Notes under the pieces: generated by a model
Told to the model about the DNA's origin: nothing
What the model saw: only the letters and a program-made list of their open reading frames with translations
The model's database searches: none
Position numbers and translations under genes: made by a program
Source of the DNA: Naasia sp.
GTDB lineage: Bacteria > Actinomycetota > Actinomycetes > Actinomycetales > Microbacteriaceae
Assembly: GCF_025465545.1 (NCBI RefSeq)
Contig: NZ_JAODMK010000044.1
Span: 1-64,000, forward strand
Reading direction: 5' to 3'
Length of the DNA: 64,000 bases
Shown: one piece after another, positions 35,417 through 45,238 of the stretch
How positions within the stretch are numbered: the first letter of the stretch is position 1
How the letters are laid out: the number at the start of each line of letters is the position of its first letter

Positions 35417-35819
35417 CGGCTCCGCGGCCGTCGAGTTCGTGACTGCCGGGATGCTTCTGCTCGTGCCGCTCGTCTACCTGGTGCTCACCCTCGCGAGCCT
35501 GCAATCGGCCGCGTTCGCCACCGAAGGAGCCGCTCGCGAGGCCGCACGGATCCTTGCCCGCGAGGCGGACCCCGCAACGGGCCGGGACGCCGCCGAGCGC
35601 GCGATCCTCGTGGCGCTCGGCGACGTCGGGATGACCCGCTCCGCAGCAACCGCCCGGGTGCAGTGCGCGCCACGCTGCGGGGACGGGGCCCTCACTGTCA
35701 CCGTGAGCGTGCGGGCGGAGGTGCGGCTGCCGTTCGTGCCGCAGGGGCTGGCCGTGGTCGTGCCCGTGGAGGGCGAGGCGACCTTCCCGGTGTCGCGCTT
35801 CCGGCCGGACGCCCCATGA
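35385..35819 (+). CDS. Second TadE/TadF-like pilus protein, 144 residues
   Basis: ATG 35385 lies inside the previous gene (32-base overlap), with GAGGTG just upstream; no later start precedes the conserved DGSAAVEFVTAG motif. One N-terminal helix is followed by an extracellular domain with a Cys pair (VQCAPRCGDG) likely to form a disulfide. It is probably a minor pilin of the same apparatus. Confidence 0.78.
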   Translation: MRPWRTARPDDGSAAVEFVTAGMLLLVPLVYLVLTLASLQSAAFATEGAAREAARILAREADPATGRDAAERAILVALGDVGMTRSAATARVQCAPRCGDGALTVTVSVRAEVRLPFVPQGLAVVVPVEGEATFPVSRFRPDAP

Positions 35820-36253
35820 GGCGGGCGGCCGACCGAGAGGAGGGATCGATCCTCCCCCTGCTCGCCGGCTTCTTCGCCCTGACGGTGGCGGTGATCCTGC
35901 TCGTCACCGCCGCGAGCTCGCTCTACCTCGAGCGGAAGCGACTGCTGTCCCTCGCCGACGCCGCCGCGCTCGCCGCAGCCGAGTCGTTCCCGCTCGAGTC
36001 GGTGTCGCTCCGGGGGGACGAGGTCGTGCCCCTGCTCACGGACGGGGAGGTCCGCTCGACGGTTGAGCGGTACCTCGCTTCGATGCCGGAGTCGAGCGTC
36101 GAGGCGCTGCGGCTGGAGGACGCCGACACCCCGGATGGGCGCACTGCGACGGTGGCCCTGTCCGGACGGTGGCGGGCGCCGCTCCTCTCCGCGTTCGTGC
36201 CCGCGGAGCTGCGCATCGAGGTCACCGCGACCGCCCGGACCGAGTTCCGGTGA
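35816..36253 (+). CDS. TadG-like pilus protein, 145 residues
   Basis: ATG 35816 overlaps the previous stop by 4 bases. EEGSILPLLAGFFALTVAVI is the Flp/TadG-type N-terminal helix. LADAAALAAAESFPLE just after the helix is the typical putative-Flp-pilus-assembly pattern. The protein is short for TadG, which may carry a von Willebrand domain elsewhere; none is present here. It is the last gene of the pilus set. Confidence 0.75.
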   Translation: MRRAADREEGSILPLLAGFFALTVAVILLVTAASSLYLERKRLLSLADAAALAAAESFPLESVSLRGDEVVPLLTDGEVRSTVERYLASMPESSVEALRLEDADTPDGRTATVALSGRWRAPLLSAFVPAELRIEVTATARTEFR

Positions 36254-36546
36254 GCCGTCAGGCTCGAGCGTTGAGCAGGGGCCCAGCGGCGCCGCGATCC
36301 CCCTGGTAGGTGGCCGCGACGGTGCTCGCTGCCTCACCCGGTTCAGCGACTGACCGGTCTCGGGCTTTCCTGGCGAACTGACCCTGGCGAATGCGGACGC
36401 GAGGAGTCTCCTCGAGATCGGCGCCCTCCACGTCCCTCACCACGTCGCAAGAACCGCTCCCCGCGTAGCCGACGGAAGCGTTTCCCCTGTGCAGAAGCGC
36501 CTTCGCCGTCAGTGGCAGTGTCGGTGGGTGGTGGTGTAGTGCAGGT
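36254..36546. other. Intergenic stretch of 293 bases with no gene seen
   Basis: This lies between the TadG-like gene and the HNH gene. No coding frame, RNA gene or strong hairpin could be supported. It probably holds the promoter of the HNH gene. Confidence 0.5.
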
Positions 36547-37869
36547 ATGGATGACGACTGGGAGAGCCTCGATCGGATCGAGGAACAGGTCTTCCCGGAG
36601 GGGCGGATCGCCGGTTCGGCGTGCGGGCTGCTGAATGTGATCGAGAGCGTCACGCGGGACGCCGCCGGGCTCGCCGCCACCCGCTTCCGGCTCCTGCACG
36701 GCCTCCGCATCGCGTGGGAAGCGGACCGGGCCGAGCCGGAGGATCGGGCGCGGATCTCCTTCCGCAGCCTCAGGGCCGAGATCGCGGCCGCGTTGCGGCT
36801 GCCCGAGCGCACGGTGGAGTCGATGCTGGGCATCGCGGAGATCCTGGTCGCCTCGCTGCCCACCACCCTCGACCGCCTGGCGGAGGGCCGGTTCAGCGAA
36901 CGTCACGCCCGAGTGCTGGCCGAGGCCTCGGTGGGCGTGCACGAGGCGGTGCTGGCCGAGTTCGAGCGGCGGGCTCTGGACTGGGCGGAGTGCCTGACCG
37001 TGGCGAAGTTCGACCGGAAGGTCCGCGTCCTGCGCGAGATGCTGCAGCCCTCCGCGGCGACGGAACGCCACCGGGAAGCCATGGTCGAGCGGTCGGTCCG
37101 CACCGAACCGGCTCGAGACGGCATGGCCTACCTGGTCGCGTTCATGGCCGCGCCTCAGGTGTACGCCATCGACGGCTATCTGACCGAGATCAGTCGCGGG
37201 CTGCAGGTCGAGGGCGAGGAGCGGACCCTCACCCAGCTCCGCGCCGACGTGCTCGCGGACCTGCTCCTGGACGACGGCGCGCTCCTGCCGCCAGGGAAGG
37301 GGGAGGGCACGCTGCGTCAGCGCAGGGTCGGGCGGGGGATCGTCCCCTCCGTGCACGTGACCGTTCCGGTGATGACCGCGATCGGCACGGGCGATCAGCC
37401 CGCGAGCCTCGACGGCTACGGCCCCATCGATCCTGAGACCGCACGCCGACTGTGTGGTGCCGCCACCGGCTTCTTCCGGATCCTGACCAACCCGGAGACC
37501 GGAGCGGTGGTCTCGTTCGGTCGGGACCGGTACGTCGTCCCGGCAGAGCTGAAGACCCACCTGCGGGCGCGGGATGCCACTTGCCGGTTCGTCGGCTGCA
37601 ACCGTGCGGCGCGATTCTGCGACCTGGATCACACCAGGGACTGGGTCTACGACGGCGAGACGAGCGCCGGCAATCTCGCCCACCTCTGCCCCAGCCACCA
37701 CCACGTGAAACACGCGAGCAGTTGGAAGGGGAGGCACGTCGACGAGGTCGGCACCCTCGACTGGGTCTCGCCGCTCGGCAGGACCTACCGGACCTATCCG
37801 GAGCTGCGGTTTCCGAGCGGCGCGGTGGCCCAGACGGAATGGCCGAAGGACGAGTCGCCGCCGTTCTAG
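36547..37869 (+). CDS. DUF222 and HNH endonuclease domain protein
   Basis: A 440-residue member of the family that is very abundant in actinobacterial genomes. The N-terminal DUF222 region (about 20-330) is helical. The C-terminal HNH nuclease follows (about 345-395): CRFVGCNRAARFCDLDHTRD, then NLAHLCPSHHHVKH, with two Cys pairs and the DH and N-H-H residues of the HNH site. Many copies are thought to be selfish or 13E12-repeat derived. No insertion-sequence ends are visible around it. Its stop overlaps that of the convergent LLM gene by 4 bases. Confidence 0.9.
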   Translation: MDDDWESLDRIEEQVFPEGRIAGSACGLLNVIESVTRDAAGLAATRFRLLHGLRIAWEADRAEPEDRARISFRSLRAEIAAALRLPERTVESMLGIAEILVASLPTTLDRLAEGRFSERHARVLAEASVGVHEAVLAEFERRALDWAECLTVAKFDRKVRVLREMLQPSAATERHREAMVERSVRTEPARDGMAYLVAFMAAPQVYAIDGYLTEISRGLQVEGEERTLTQLRADVLADLLLDDGALLPPGKGEGTLRQRRVGRGIVPSVHVTVPVMTAIGTGDQPASLDGYGPIDPETARRLCGAATGFFRILTNPETGAVVSFGRDRYVVPAELKTHLRARDATCRFVGCNRAARFCDLDHTRDWVYDGETSAGNLAHLCPSHHHVKHASSWKGRHVDEVGTLDWVSPLGRTYRTYPELRFPSGAVAQTEWPKDESPPF

Positions 37870-38912
37870 CCGGCGGGCTGCTGGGCGAGCAGCTCCCGGA
37901 CCATCGGGATCACCCGGGTGCCGTACAGCTCGATGCTCGCCATCATCGCGGCATGGGGGAGCGGACCCGCGCTGTACTTCAGGTCGAAGCGGTCGATGTC
38001 GAGCGCCTGGGCGGTGGCCGCGATCTTGTGCGCCACGGTCTCCGGCGAGCCGACATAGAGCGAGCCGTGCTCGACCTCCTGCTCGAACTCGTCGCGGCCC
38101 ATCGGCGGCCAGCCCCGGTCCCGGCCGATCCGGTCGCGCATCACCTTGTAGTTGACGAACATCTCCTCGCGGGCCTGCTCGTCGGTGGCGGCGATGTGCC
38201 CGGGGGAGTGCACGCCGATGGGAAGCGGGTCGAGCTCGAGCTGGGTCAGGGCCCGCCGGTAGAGGTCGGCGTACGGCGCGAAGCGCCGGGGATCGCCGCC
38301 GATGATCGCGAGCAGCATCGGCATCCGGTAGCGGGCCGCGCGGATCACCGACTCGGGGCTGCCGCCGACGCCGATCCAGGTCGTCAGATGTCCGGAATCC
38401 GTCTTGGGGTAGACCTCCTGATCGGTGAGGCCCGCGCGCACGGTGCCCTGCCAGGTGACGGGCCCCTCCTCGAGCAGCGCGGCGAACAGGTCGAGCTTCT
38501 CGCTGAACAGCTCCTCGTACTGGCTGAGCTCGTAGCCGAAGAGGGGGAACGACTCGGTGAAGGAGCCGCGGCCGAGGATCACCTCGGCGCGTCCATTCGA
38601 TGCGGCGTCGAGGGTCGCGAAGCGCTGGAAGACGCGGACCGGGTCGTCCGAGCTGAGGACGGTGACCGCGGAGCCGAGGCGGATGCGCTCGGTGCGCCCC
38701 GCGAGGGCGGCGAGCACCACGTCGGGCGCCGAGATGGAGAAGTCGTCGCGGTGGTGCTCGCCGATGCCGAAGAAGTCCACGCCCACCTGGTCGGCGAGCA
38801 CGCCCTCCTCGATCACGTCGCGGATCACCTGCGGGTACGAGGTGGGGGAGCCGTCGGGCCCTCGGGTGACGTCCCCGAACGTGTCGAGTCCCAGTTCCAG
38901 TCGATCGGACAC
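37866..38912 (-). CDS. LLM class flavin-dependent oxidoreductase
   Basis: A 348-residue bacterial-luciferase-like TIM barrel that uses reduced FMN or F420. GTG 38912 is supported by GGAGA 5 bases upstream. FFGIGEHHRDDFSISAP and AVTVLSSDDPVRVFQRFAT are group signatures (the EHH motif near the flavin). The same family includes alkanal monooxygenases and many enzymes of unknown substrate. It is unlinked to neighbours. Confidence 0.88.
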   Translation of the reverse strand: MSDRLELGLDTFGDVTRGPDGSPTSYPQVIRDVIEEGVLADQVGVDFFGIGEHHRDDFSISAPDVVLAALAGRTERIRLGSAVTVLSSDDPVRVFQRFATLDAASNGRAEVILGRGSFTESFPLFGYELSQYEELFSEKLDLFAALLEEGPVTWQGTVRAGLTDQEVYPKTDSGHLTTWIGVGGSPESVIRAARYRMPMLLAIIGGDPRRFAPYADLYRRALTQLELDPLPIGVHSPGHIAATDEQAREEMFVNYKVMRDRIGRDRGWPPMGRDEFEQEVEHGSLYVGSPETVAHKIAATAQALDIDRFDLKYSAGPLPHAAMMASIELYGTRVIPMVRELLAQQPAG

Positions 38913-39150
38913 AGTGTCTCCCTCTCCCCGCCGCAGTTCATGCGATCGTATTCATTCCGTGGCCGGGACAACCTCTCCTGCGGGGTCGGCATTCCCGGGA
39001 TAGCGGAGGGAGGCATCGACAGGCAAGGCTGTGGGTCGGGACGTGCCCGCGGGCTGCTCTGACATCGGCCCCCAGCCGATGTCGAAAAGCCGCTGGGCCG
39101 TTCGACGTAGCAGTGAGGGCAAACCCGCCCGATACCTGGAGGAGATCCCC

Positions 39151-39576
39151 ATGAAGTACATGCTCGTGATGAACCAGTCCCCGTCCGAGGCCGCCCCGGA
39201 CTTCGACTCGCCCGAGATGGCCGAGGCGATCGCCGCCATGGGCGCTTACAACGAGGAGCTGATCAACGCCGGTGTGCTCCTCACCATGGAGGGCCTCGAG
39301 CCGGAGTCGGAGGGCGTGCGGATCGACTACGCCGGTGAGGACCGCATCGTGACCGACGGCCCATTCGCTGAGGCGAAGGAGGTCTTCGCCGGCTTCTGGA
39401 TCCTGGAGACCGCCACGAAGGAGGAGGCCGTGGAGTGGGCACGCCGGGCGCCCCTGCAGGTGGGAAGCATCGTGGTGCGCCGGGTGCCGAGCATCGCCGA
39501 GTTCTCCCAGGACGACGCGCACGTTCAGAGGGAGCGCGAGTGGCGGATCGCCCAGGGCGAGAAGCTCGGCGTCTGA
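39151..39576 (+). CDS. YCII-related (DGPF domain) protein
   Basis: A 141-residue small protein from ATG 39151, with GGAGGAG at perfect spacing. KYMLVMNQSP at the N-terminus and TDGPFAEAKEVFAGFWILE in the middle are the DGPF/YCII signature. Such proteins are partners of ECF42 sigma factors and are often their main target genes. The ECF42-type sigma gene follows after 52 bases. Confidence 0.92.
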   Translation: MKYMLVMNQSPSEAAPDFDSPEMAEAIAAMGAYNEELINAGVLLTMEGLEPESEGVRIDYAGEDRIVTDGPFAEAKEVFAGFWILETATKEEAVEWARRAPLQVGSIVVRRVPSIAEFSQDDAHVQREREWRIAQGEKLGV

Positions 39577-39628
39577 GCGGTCAGACGCCGCTCGGGCGCT
39601 CGTCGCCGCGATCCTCGAGGAGGCGGCG

Positions 39629-40888
39629 ATGAGCTCGGGCGCCCAGCGGGGCACGACCCGGGCGGCGGTAGAAGCGGTGTGGCGGATCGAGGCGGCCAAG
39701 GTGGTCGCGGTCCTCACCCGCTCCCTCGGCGACCTCGACGCGGCCGAGGAGGCGGCGCAGGATGCCCTGGTGCAGGCGCTCGAGCAGTGGCCGGAGACCG
39801 GGGTTCCCCGGAACCCGGGCGCCTGGCTCACCACGGTTGCCCGGCGCCGCGCCGTCGACGTCTGGCGGCGCCGCTCCCGACTCGAGGGTCACGTCGTGGA
39901 GCTCGGACATGCACTGGATGCCGAGCCGGTCGAGGGACCGGAGGAGATGGCGGCGGAGCCCATCAAGGACGAGGTCCTGCGGCTCATGTTCATCGCCTGC
40001 CACCCCGTCCTGCCCCGCCCGTCTCGGGTCGCCCTCACCCTGCGACTGATCGGCGGGCTGAGCACGGAGGAGATCGCCCGGGCCTACCTCGTGCCGTCCA
40101 CGACGATGGGGCAGCGCATCTCTCGGGCGAAGGGCACTCTCTCCGACGCCGGGGTGCCCTTCGAACTGCCCGAGCCTGCCGAGTTCGGGGCCCGGCTCGA
40201 GGCCGTGCTCGAGGTGCTCTACCTCGTGTTCAACGAGGGCTACGCGGCCTCCGCCGGCGCCGACTGGATGCGTCCCGGACTCTGCCGCGAGGCGCTCCGG
40301 CTCGGTCGCGTGCTGGCGGCCCTGCTCCCGCGCGAGCCGGAGGTGCACGGGCTCCTCGCCCTGATGGAGCTGCAGATGTCCCGCTTCGCGGCGAGGCTGG
40401 ACCAGGCAGGGGCACCGGTGCTGCTGCCCGACCAGGACCGGAGCCGGTGGGACCGATCGGCGATCGTCCGCGGGCGCTCCGAGCTGGCGGTCGCCCGCCG
40501 TCTGGCGGCGGAATCCGGGCCCTACCTGCTGCAGGCGGCGCTGGCCGAGTGCCATGCGGTCGCCCGCACGGCCGACGCCACCGACTGGCCCCGGATCGTG
40601 AGCATCTACGACGAGCTCCTGCGGAGAACCCCGTCGCCTGTCATCGAGCTGAACCGGGCCGTCGCCGTCGCGATGGCCGGCGACCCCGCTGCGGCCCTGG
40701 CCGTGGTGGATGCCCTCGGTCTACGGCAGACGCTGCGTGGCCACCACCTGGTAGCCGGGGTGCGAGCGGATCTGCTCGCCCGGCTGGGCCGGGAGTCCGA
40801 GTCCCGCGCGGAGTTCGCCCGGGCCGCCGTGCTGACCGCGAACGAGCGGACCAAGGCGCTCCTCCTGGCCCGGGCGGCGCTCGGATAG
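39629..40888 (+). CDS. ECF42-type sigma factor with C-terminal DUF6596/TPR-like domain
   Basis: 419 residues. ATG 39629 has GAGGAGG 5 bases upstream. Sigma region 2 (about 15-85, DLDAAEEAAQDALVQALEQW) and region 4 (about 115-170, LRLIGGLSTEEIARAYLVPS) are followed by a long helical extension (about 180-415; ALLPREPEVHGLLALMELQM and RAVAVAMAGDPAAALAVVD) with TPR-like units. This extension defines the ECF42 group, where it replaces a separate anti-sigma factor. The partner DGPF gene is just upstream. Confidence 0.92.
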   Translation: MSSGAQRGTTRAAVEAVWRIEAAKVVAVLTRSLGDLDAAEEAAQDALVQALEQWPETGVPRNPGAWLTTVARRRAVDVWRRRSRLEGHVVELGHALDAEPVEGPEEMAAEPIKDEVLRLMFIACHPVLPRPSRVALTLRLIGGLSTEEIARAYLVPSTTMGQRISRAKGTLSDAGVPFELPEPAEFGARLEAVLEVLYLVFNEGYAASAGADWMRPGLCREALRLGRVLAALLPREPEVHGLLALMELQMSRFAARLDQAGAPVLLPDQDRSRWDRSAIVRGRSELAVARRLAAESGPYLLQAALAECHAVARTADATDWPRIVSIYDELLRRTPSPVIELNRAVAVAMAGDPAAALAVVDALGLRQTLRGHHLVAGVRADLLARLGRESESRAEFARAAVLTANERTKALLLARAALG

Positions 40889-40940
40889 ATTGCTCGGTAG
40901 CGGGTGGGAACGTACCCACACACGACGGAGTGGAGCTGTC

Positions 40941-42014
40941 ATGCGGGTGTACCTGATCGGCGCGGGCGTCATCGCCCGCACCCACGCGGACGCTGCGGCC
41001 AAGCTGGGCGAGCCCGTCGAACTCCGAGTGGCGGACCCGAACGCCACCGTTCTCGCCGGCTTCTCCGCCGCCTACCCGGATGCGCTCGCGTTCTCCTCCG
41101 CAGAGGACATGCTCGCGTCCGAGCCGGCGGCCGACGACGACGTGGTGCTGGTCGCCACCCCTCCCGCGATCCATGCCGGCCCCGCCGTCGCCGCGCTCCG
41201 CAGCGGACGGCACGTGCTCTGCGAGAAGCCGCTGGCGATGTCGGTGGAGGAGGCGGAGGAGATGCTCGCCGCCGCCCAGGCCGCGGGACGCCTCTTCGGC
41301 TCGTGCAGCACCCGATTCCGCGCACTTCCGCACACGGACGCAGTGAAGGGGGTGCGCGCGAGCGGGGTGCTCGGAGATGTGTACCACCTGTCCTTCGTCA
41401 CCAAGTGGCCGCGCAGCCGTGCGGGGATCGAGTACCAGCCCGCCAGCAGGTGGTTCCTCGACTCGCGGTTGAGCGGGGGCGGCGTCGTCATGGACTGGGG
41501 CCCGTACGACATGTCCACGCTCTTCGACCTGCTCGAACCATCGGCCGTCGAGGTCGTCGACGCCTGGATCGCCCAGCCGCGCACCGGCGCGGACCCCACC
41601 GATGTCGTCTTCGACACGGAGACCCATGCGGGCGCGACGCTGCGCTTCACCACCGCGGACGGGGTCGTCCGGGTCGACTACGAGCGGGCCAACGGCACGC
41701 ACGGCGAGGAGGTCGCCCGCGCGGAGTTCGAGGGGACGCGCGGGGCCGTGCACTGGACGCCGTTCGACTCGCAGCAGCCCGTCTTCCTGCGGACCGATCG
41801 GGACGGCGAGATCGTCGAGGAGGAGGTTCCGCCGCCGCCGCGCTCGGACCTGACCATCTTCGATCGGCCGCTCGTGTCCTTCGTCGACGCCGTGCGCGGG
41901 CGCCCGTCGCCCGCCACCCTGGGCGCCGCGGCGGTGGACGAGTTCCGCTGCCTGCGAGCGATCTACGAGACGGCTCGCACGGGCGTTGCGGTCCGCATCG
42001 AGGTGCGCCGGTGA
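40941..42014 (+). CDS. Gfo/Idh/MocA family oxidoreductase
   Basis: A 357-residue NAD(P)-dependent sugar or inositol dehydrogenase. ATG 40941 is chosen since it begins the Rossmann strand (MRVYLIGAGVIARTHADAA, GxGxxA type). HVLCEKPLAMSVEEAEEM holds the EKP motif with the catalytic Lys. GGGVVMDWGPYDMSTLFDLL carries the D-x-G-x-(H/Y)-D motif of the substrate domain, with Tyr in place of His. It is coupled by a GTGA overlap to a sugar isomerase/epimerase. Together they could oxidise and isomerise one sugar; the substrate is unknown. Confidence 0.9.
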   Translation: MRVYLIGAGVIARTHADAAAKLGEPVELRVADPNATVLAGFSAAYPDALAFSSAEDMLASEPAADDDVVLVATPPAIHAGPAVAALRSGRHVLCEKPLAMSVEEAEEMLAAAQAAGRLFGSCSTRFRALPHTDAVKGVRASGVLGDVYHLSFVTKWPRSRAGIEYQPASRWFLDSRLSGGGVVMDWGPYDMSTLFDLLEPSAVEVVDAWIAQPRTGADPTDVVFDTETHAGATLRFTTADGVVRVDYERANGTHGEEVARAEFEGTRGAVHWTPFDSQQPVFLRTDRDGEIVEEEVPPPPRSDLTIFDRPLVSFVDAVRGRPSPATLGAAAVDEFRCLRAIYETARTGVAVRIEVRR

Positions 42015-42829
42015 CGCCGGCCGGGATCTCCACCGCCCTCTACGGCTGGACCGAGCGCTACCAGCGCGACGGCGTGGAGTGGGACTGGGCCAGGCTGTAC
42101 GGCGACTGCGCCGCGGCGGGGGTGGATGCTGTCGAGACCGACCCGTCGCCGGAGAAGCTCGCGATCCTCACCGACCTCGGCCTGCGGGTGTCGGCCTCCT
42201 ACGTCGGCCTGCCGCTCACCCTGCCCTTCGGCCGGCTCGCGGTGGAGGACTCCCTGCTGCCGATCGCCGAGCGGCTCTCGGCGGCGGGCGGCCGGGACCT
42301 GCTGCTCAACGCCGACCTCGTCGACTGGTCGAAGCCGGTGCAGAAGTCGGACGACGATGCCCGTCGTCAGGGCGAGAACCTCTCCCGGATCGCCGAGCTG
42401 GTGGCGCCCCTCGGGCTCTCCGTCGCGCTGCACAACCACGCCGCCGACCCGCACAACGCCGAGCAGGACCTGCGTTCGGTGCTGCTGCACTCGGATCCCG
42501 CGGTGCGGCTCTGCCTCGACATCGGCTGGGCCCACGTGGCCGGGTCCGATCCGGTCGGGATCGTCCGCGCCCATGCCGAGCGGGTGCAGGCCTTCCACCT
42601 GCGGAACCAGCGAGGAGCGGTGCCGACGGAGGATCTGCTGAGCGGCGAGATCGACATCCGTGCGCTCCTCGACGCTGCTCCCGGCTACTCCGGCTGGCTG
42701 ACGCTCGAGCTCTGGCACCCCGACACGATGCGGCCTGAGCGGTCCATGCTCGAGGACACCCGGCGCTCCGTCGAGCACCTGCGGGCCCTCCTGGCGGAAC
42801 CCGGCGCCGATCAGGTGCGCGGGGAGTAG
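42011..42829 (+). CDS. Sugar phosphate isomerase/epimerase (xylose-isomerase-like TIM barrel)
   Basis: 272 residues. GTG 42011 overlaps the oxidoreductase stop by 4 bases. The metal ligands expected of the family are visible: His and Asn in SVALHNHAADPHN, Asp in LCLDIGWAH, His in AFHLRN and Glu in LTLELWHPD. Partnered with a Gfo/Idh/MocA dehydrogenase, as in inositol-type catabolism. It overlaps the convergent MFS gene by 19 bases. Confidence 0.85.
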   Translation: MTPAGISTALYGWTERYQRDGVEWDWARLYGDCAAAGVDAVETDPSPEKLAILTDLGLRVSASYVGLPLTLPFGRLAVEDSLLPIAERLSAAGGRDLLLNADLVDWSKPVQKSDDDARRQGENLSRIAELVAPLGLSVALHNHAADPHNAEQDLRSVLLHSDPAVRLCLDIGWAHVAGSDPVGIVRAHAERVQAFHLRNQRGAVPTEDLLSGEIDIRALLDAAPGYSGWLTLELWHPDTMRPERSMLEDTRRSVEHLRALLAEPGADQVRGE

Positions 42830-44052
42830 CGAGGCAGGTAGCGGATCAGCGCTCCCGCGCCGACGAAGCCGAGCACGCCGAGCACGCCGACGGCGAGGGG
42901 CAGCGACGCCACCGCGGTGAGGCCCGCGATCAGCAGCGGGGCGGCGGCGCCGCCTGAGTCGTTGGTGAAGCGCCACGCGCCGAGGAAGGGAGCAGGGTTG
43001 CCGGGCGGTGCCAGGTCCGCTCCGAGGGTCATCAGGATTCCGGCCCCGATGCCGTTGGCGAGGGACAGGAAGATCGCGAGCGCGATGAACCAGCCCTCGC
43101 GGGTGAGCAGGTCGTGGGTGAAGGCCAGCGCGAGGTGGCCCACACCGAGTCCGATCACCGATGGCGCCGCCGTCCACAGCCGCCCGAATCGGTCCATGAT
43201 CTGGCCCCCGGTGTAGAAGAGAGCGAAGTCGACGGCGCCCGCGATGCCGATGATGATCGCGGTCTCCGCCTCGGGCAGCCCGATGCTCACCGCCCAGAGG
43301 GGCAGCACGACCTGCCGCCCCGCCCGCAGCGCGGCGATCAGCGCCGAGCCTGATCCCAGTCGCAGAAGCAGCCCGCGATTCCGGGCGAGAGTGGCCCCCA
43401 GCCCGGTGGCCTCGTCGGCCACGAAGCGCTCGCCCGCGGTGAGGCTCTTTCGTGAGCGGCGGACCGCCTCGAAGGTCGCCTCCGGGTCCGGCAGCGCCAG
43501 CAGGGTGACGACGGCCCCCGCGCAGCCGACGACGAAGATCCAGAATGCGGCGGCGACGGAGCCGGTGACGGAGATGACGGCGGCGGACAGGAAGGGGCCG
43601 ACGAAGTAGCCGAGGCGGAACGTGCCGCCGAGGGTGGACAGGGCCCTCGCCCGGAACTCCAGCGGGACATAGCTGGTGAGGAACGCGTGCCGGGCGAGGG
43701 CGAAGACCGCGGATGCGAGGCCGACGAGGAAGATGCCGACGCCCAGCACGAGCGGGGTGGAAGCGACCAGGGAGACGAGGAGGCCGGCCACGGCCACGCC
43801 GGCCGCGCCGATCATGGCGGTCCGCTCGCCGATCCGGGCGACGATCACGCCGCTCGGGATGTCGCCCACCAGCTCACCCAGGGTGACCATGGCGGCGACG
43901 ACGCCGGCGATCGCCAGCGTCGCCCCCAGGTTGTCGGCCGCGAGCGGGATGAGCGGGATGATCGCGCCCTCGCCGATCGAGAAGAGGAGGGTCGGCAGGA
44001 AGGCGATGAGGACGATCGAGCGCCACTCGAAGCGGCGTTCCGGATCCGTCAT
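42811..44052 (-). CDS. MFS transporter, probable exporter
   Basis: A 413-residue 12-helix major facilitator. ATG 44052 starts MTDPERRFEWRSIVLIAFLP. The loop 2-3 motif appears as GDIPSGVIVARIGERTAM (a G-x-x-x-D/P-R-x-G-x-R variant). The first half is more conserved, as in drug-efflux subfamilies. It is divergent from prfB with a 63-base gap. The substrate is unknown. Confidence 0.85.
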   Translation of the reverse strand: MTDPERRFEWRSIVLIAFLPTLLFSIGEGAIIPLIPLAADNLGATLAIAGVVAAMVTLGELVGDIPSGVIVARIGERTAMIGAAGVAVAGLLVSLVASTPLVLGVGIFLVGLASAVFALARHAFLTSYVPLEFRARALSTLGGTFRLGYFVGPFLSAAVISVTGSVAAAFWIFVVGCAGAVVTLLALPDPEATFEAVRRSRKSLTAGERFVADEATGLGATLARNRGLLLRLGSGSALIAALRAGRQVVLPLWAVSIGLPEAETAIIIGIAGAVDFALFYTGGQIMDRFGRLWTAAPSVIGLGVGHLALAFTHDLLTREGWFIALAIFLSLANGIGAGILMTLGADLAPPGNPAPFLGAWRFTNDSGGAAAPLLIAGLTAVASLPLAVGVLGVLGFVGAGALIRYLPRYSPRT

Positions 44053-44115
44053 GATCTGCTCGACCCTACCCTCGGCCGGGGGCAGCCCGCCGCGCGCCGG
44101 TAGGCTGGTGCGGCC

Positions 44116-45234
44116 ATGGCTGACTTGGATTTCTCTGAACAGATCGCCTCGCTGCGCTCCACCTTCTCCGACATCCGCTCGGTGATCGACGTGGACGTGC
44201 TGACCGAGCGGATCGCAGTCCTGTCCGAGCAGGCCGGCGCTCCCGACCTCTGGGACGACACCGCGAGGGCCCAGAAGGTGACGAGCGAGCTGAGCCACGC
44301 GCAGGCCCAGGTTGCCAAGTTCGCCCGCATCCAGCGCGGCCTCGACGACCTCGAGGTGCTCGTCGAACTGGTCAACTCGGAGGGCGACGACGAGCTCGCC
44401 AGCGAGAGCGCCGAAGAGGCGCAGACCGAGCTCGTGGGGCTGCAGGAGGTCCTCGGCGAGCTCGAGGTGCAGACGCTGCTGAACGGCGAGTACGACGCGC
44501 GGCCCGCGGTGATCACGATCCGTGCCGGCGCGGGCGGTGTCGATGCGGCGGACTTCGCCGAGATGCTGATGCGGATGTATCTGCGCTGGGCCGAGCAGCA
44601 CAAGTACCCGGTGACCGTCATGGACACCAGCTACGCCGAGGAGGCGGGCATCAAGTCGGCCACCTTCGAGGTCGCCGCGCCCTACGCCTTCGGCAGCCTC
44701 TCGGTGGAGGCGGGCACCCACCGCCTCGTCCGGATGTCGCCCTTCGGCGCCGCCGGCAAGCGGCAGACGAGCTTCGCCGCGGTCGAGGTGATCCCTCTGA
44801 TGGAGGAGACCGAGTCCATCGACATTCCCGAGAACGAGATCCGGGTCGACGTGTTCCGCTCATCCGGTCCCGGCGGGCAGTCCGTCAACACCACCGACTC
44901 TGCGGTCCGGCTCACCCACATCCCCACCGGCACGGTCGTGTCGATGCAGAACGAGAAGAGCCAGATCCAGAACCGGGCCGCCGCCATGCGGGTGCTGCAG
45001 TCGCGGCTCCTGGTGCTGAAGCAGGACGAGGAGAACGCGAAGAAGAAGGAGCTGGCGGGCACCATCACCGCCAGCTGGGGCGACCAGATCCGCTCCTACG
45101 TGCTCGCGCCGTACCAGATGGTCAAGGACCTGCGCACCGGGCACGAGGTGAACAACCCGGACAAGGTGTTCGACGGGGACCTCGACGGCTTCATCAACGC
45201 GGGCATCCGCTGGCGCAAGCGGCCCCAGGACTGA
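44116..45234 (+). CDS. prfB: Peptide chain release factor 2
   Basis: 372 residues; it reads UAA and UGA stop codons. The codon-recognition tripeptide SPF is in [10 protein letters not shown], and the peptidyl-tRNA hydrolysis motif GGQ is in [19 protein letters not shown]. The N-terminal helical domain is complete. The whole gene is one continuous frame, so there is no programmed +1 frameshift as in E. coli. A long inverted repeat follows the stop. It precedes ftsE-ftsX-smpB-ssrA, a conserved actinobacterial order. Confidence 0.97.
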   Translation: MADLDFSEQIASLRSTFSDIRSVIDVDVLTERIAVLSEQAGAPDLWDDTARAQKVTSELSHAQAQVAKFARIQRGLDDLEVLVELVNSEGDDELASESAEEAQTELVGLQEVLGELEVQTLLNGEYDARPAVITIRAGAGGVDAADFAEMLMRMYLRWAEQHKYPVTVMDTSYAEEAGIKSATFEVAAPYAFGSLSVEAGTHRLVRMSPFGAAGKRQTSFAAVEVIPLMEETESIDIPENEIRVDVFRSSGPGGQSVNTTDSAVRLTHIPTGTVVSMQNEKSQIQNRAAAMRVLQSRLLVLKQDEENAKKKELAGTITASWGDQIRSYVLAPYQMVKDLRTGHEVNNPDKVFDGDLDGFINAGIRWRKRPQD

Positions 45235-45238
45235 CCCG

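Noticed and set aside
36547..37869. Mobile element ends around the DUF222/HNH gene
   Set aside because: No terminal inverted repeats, target duplications or transposase were seen near it.
44116..45234. Programmed frameshift in prfB
   Set aside because: The gene is one uninterrupted frame with the SPF and GGQ motifs in place, and no internal stop is present.
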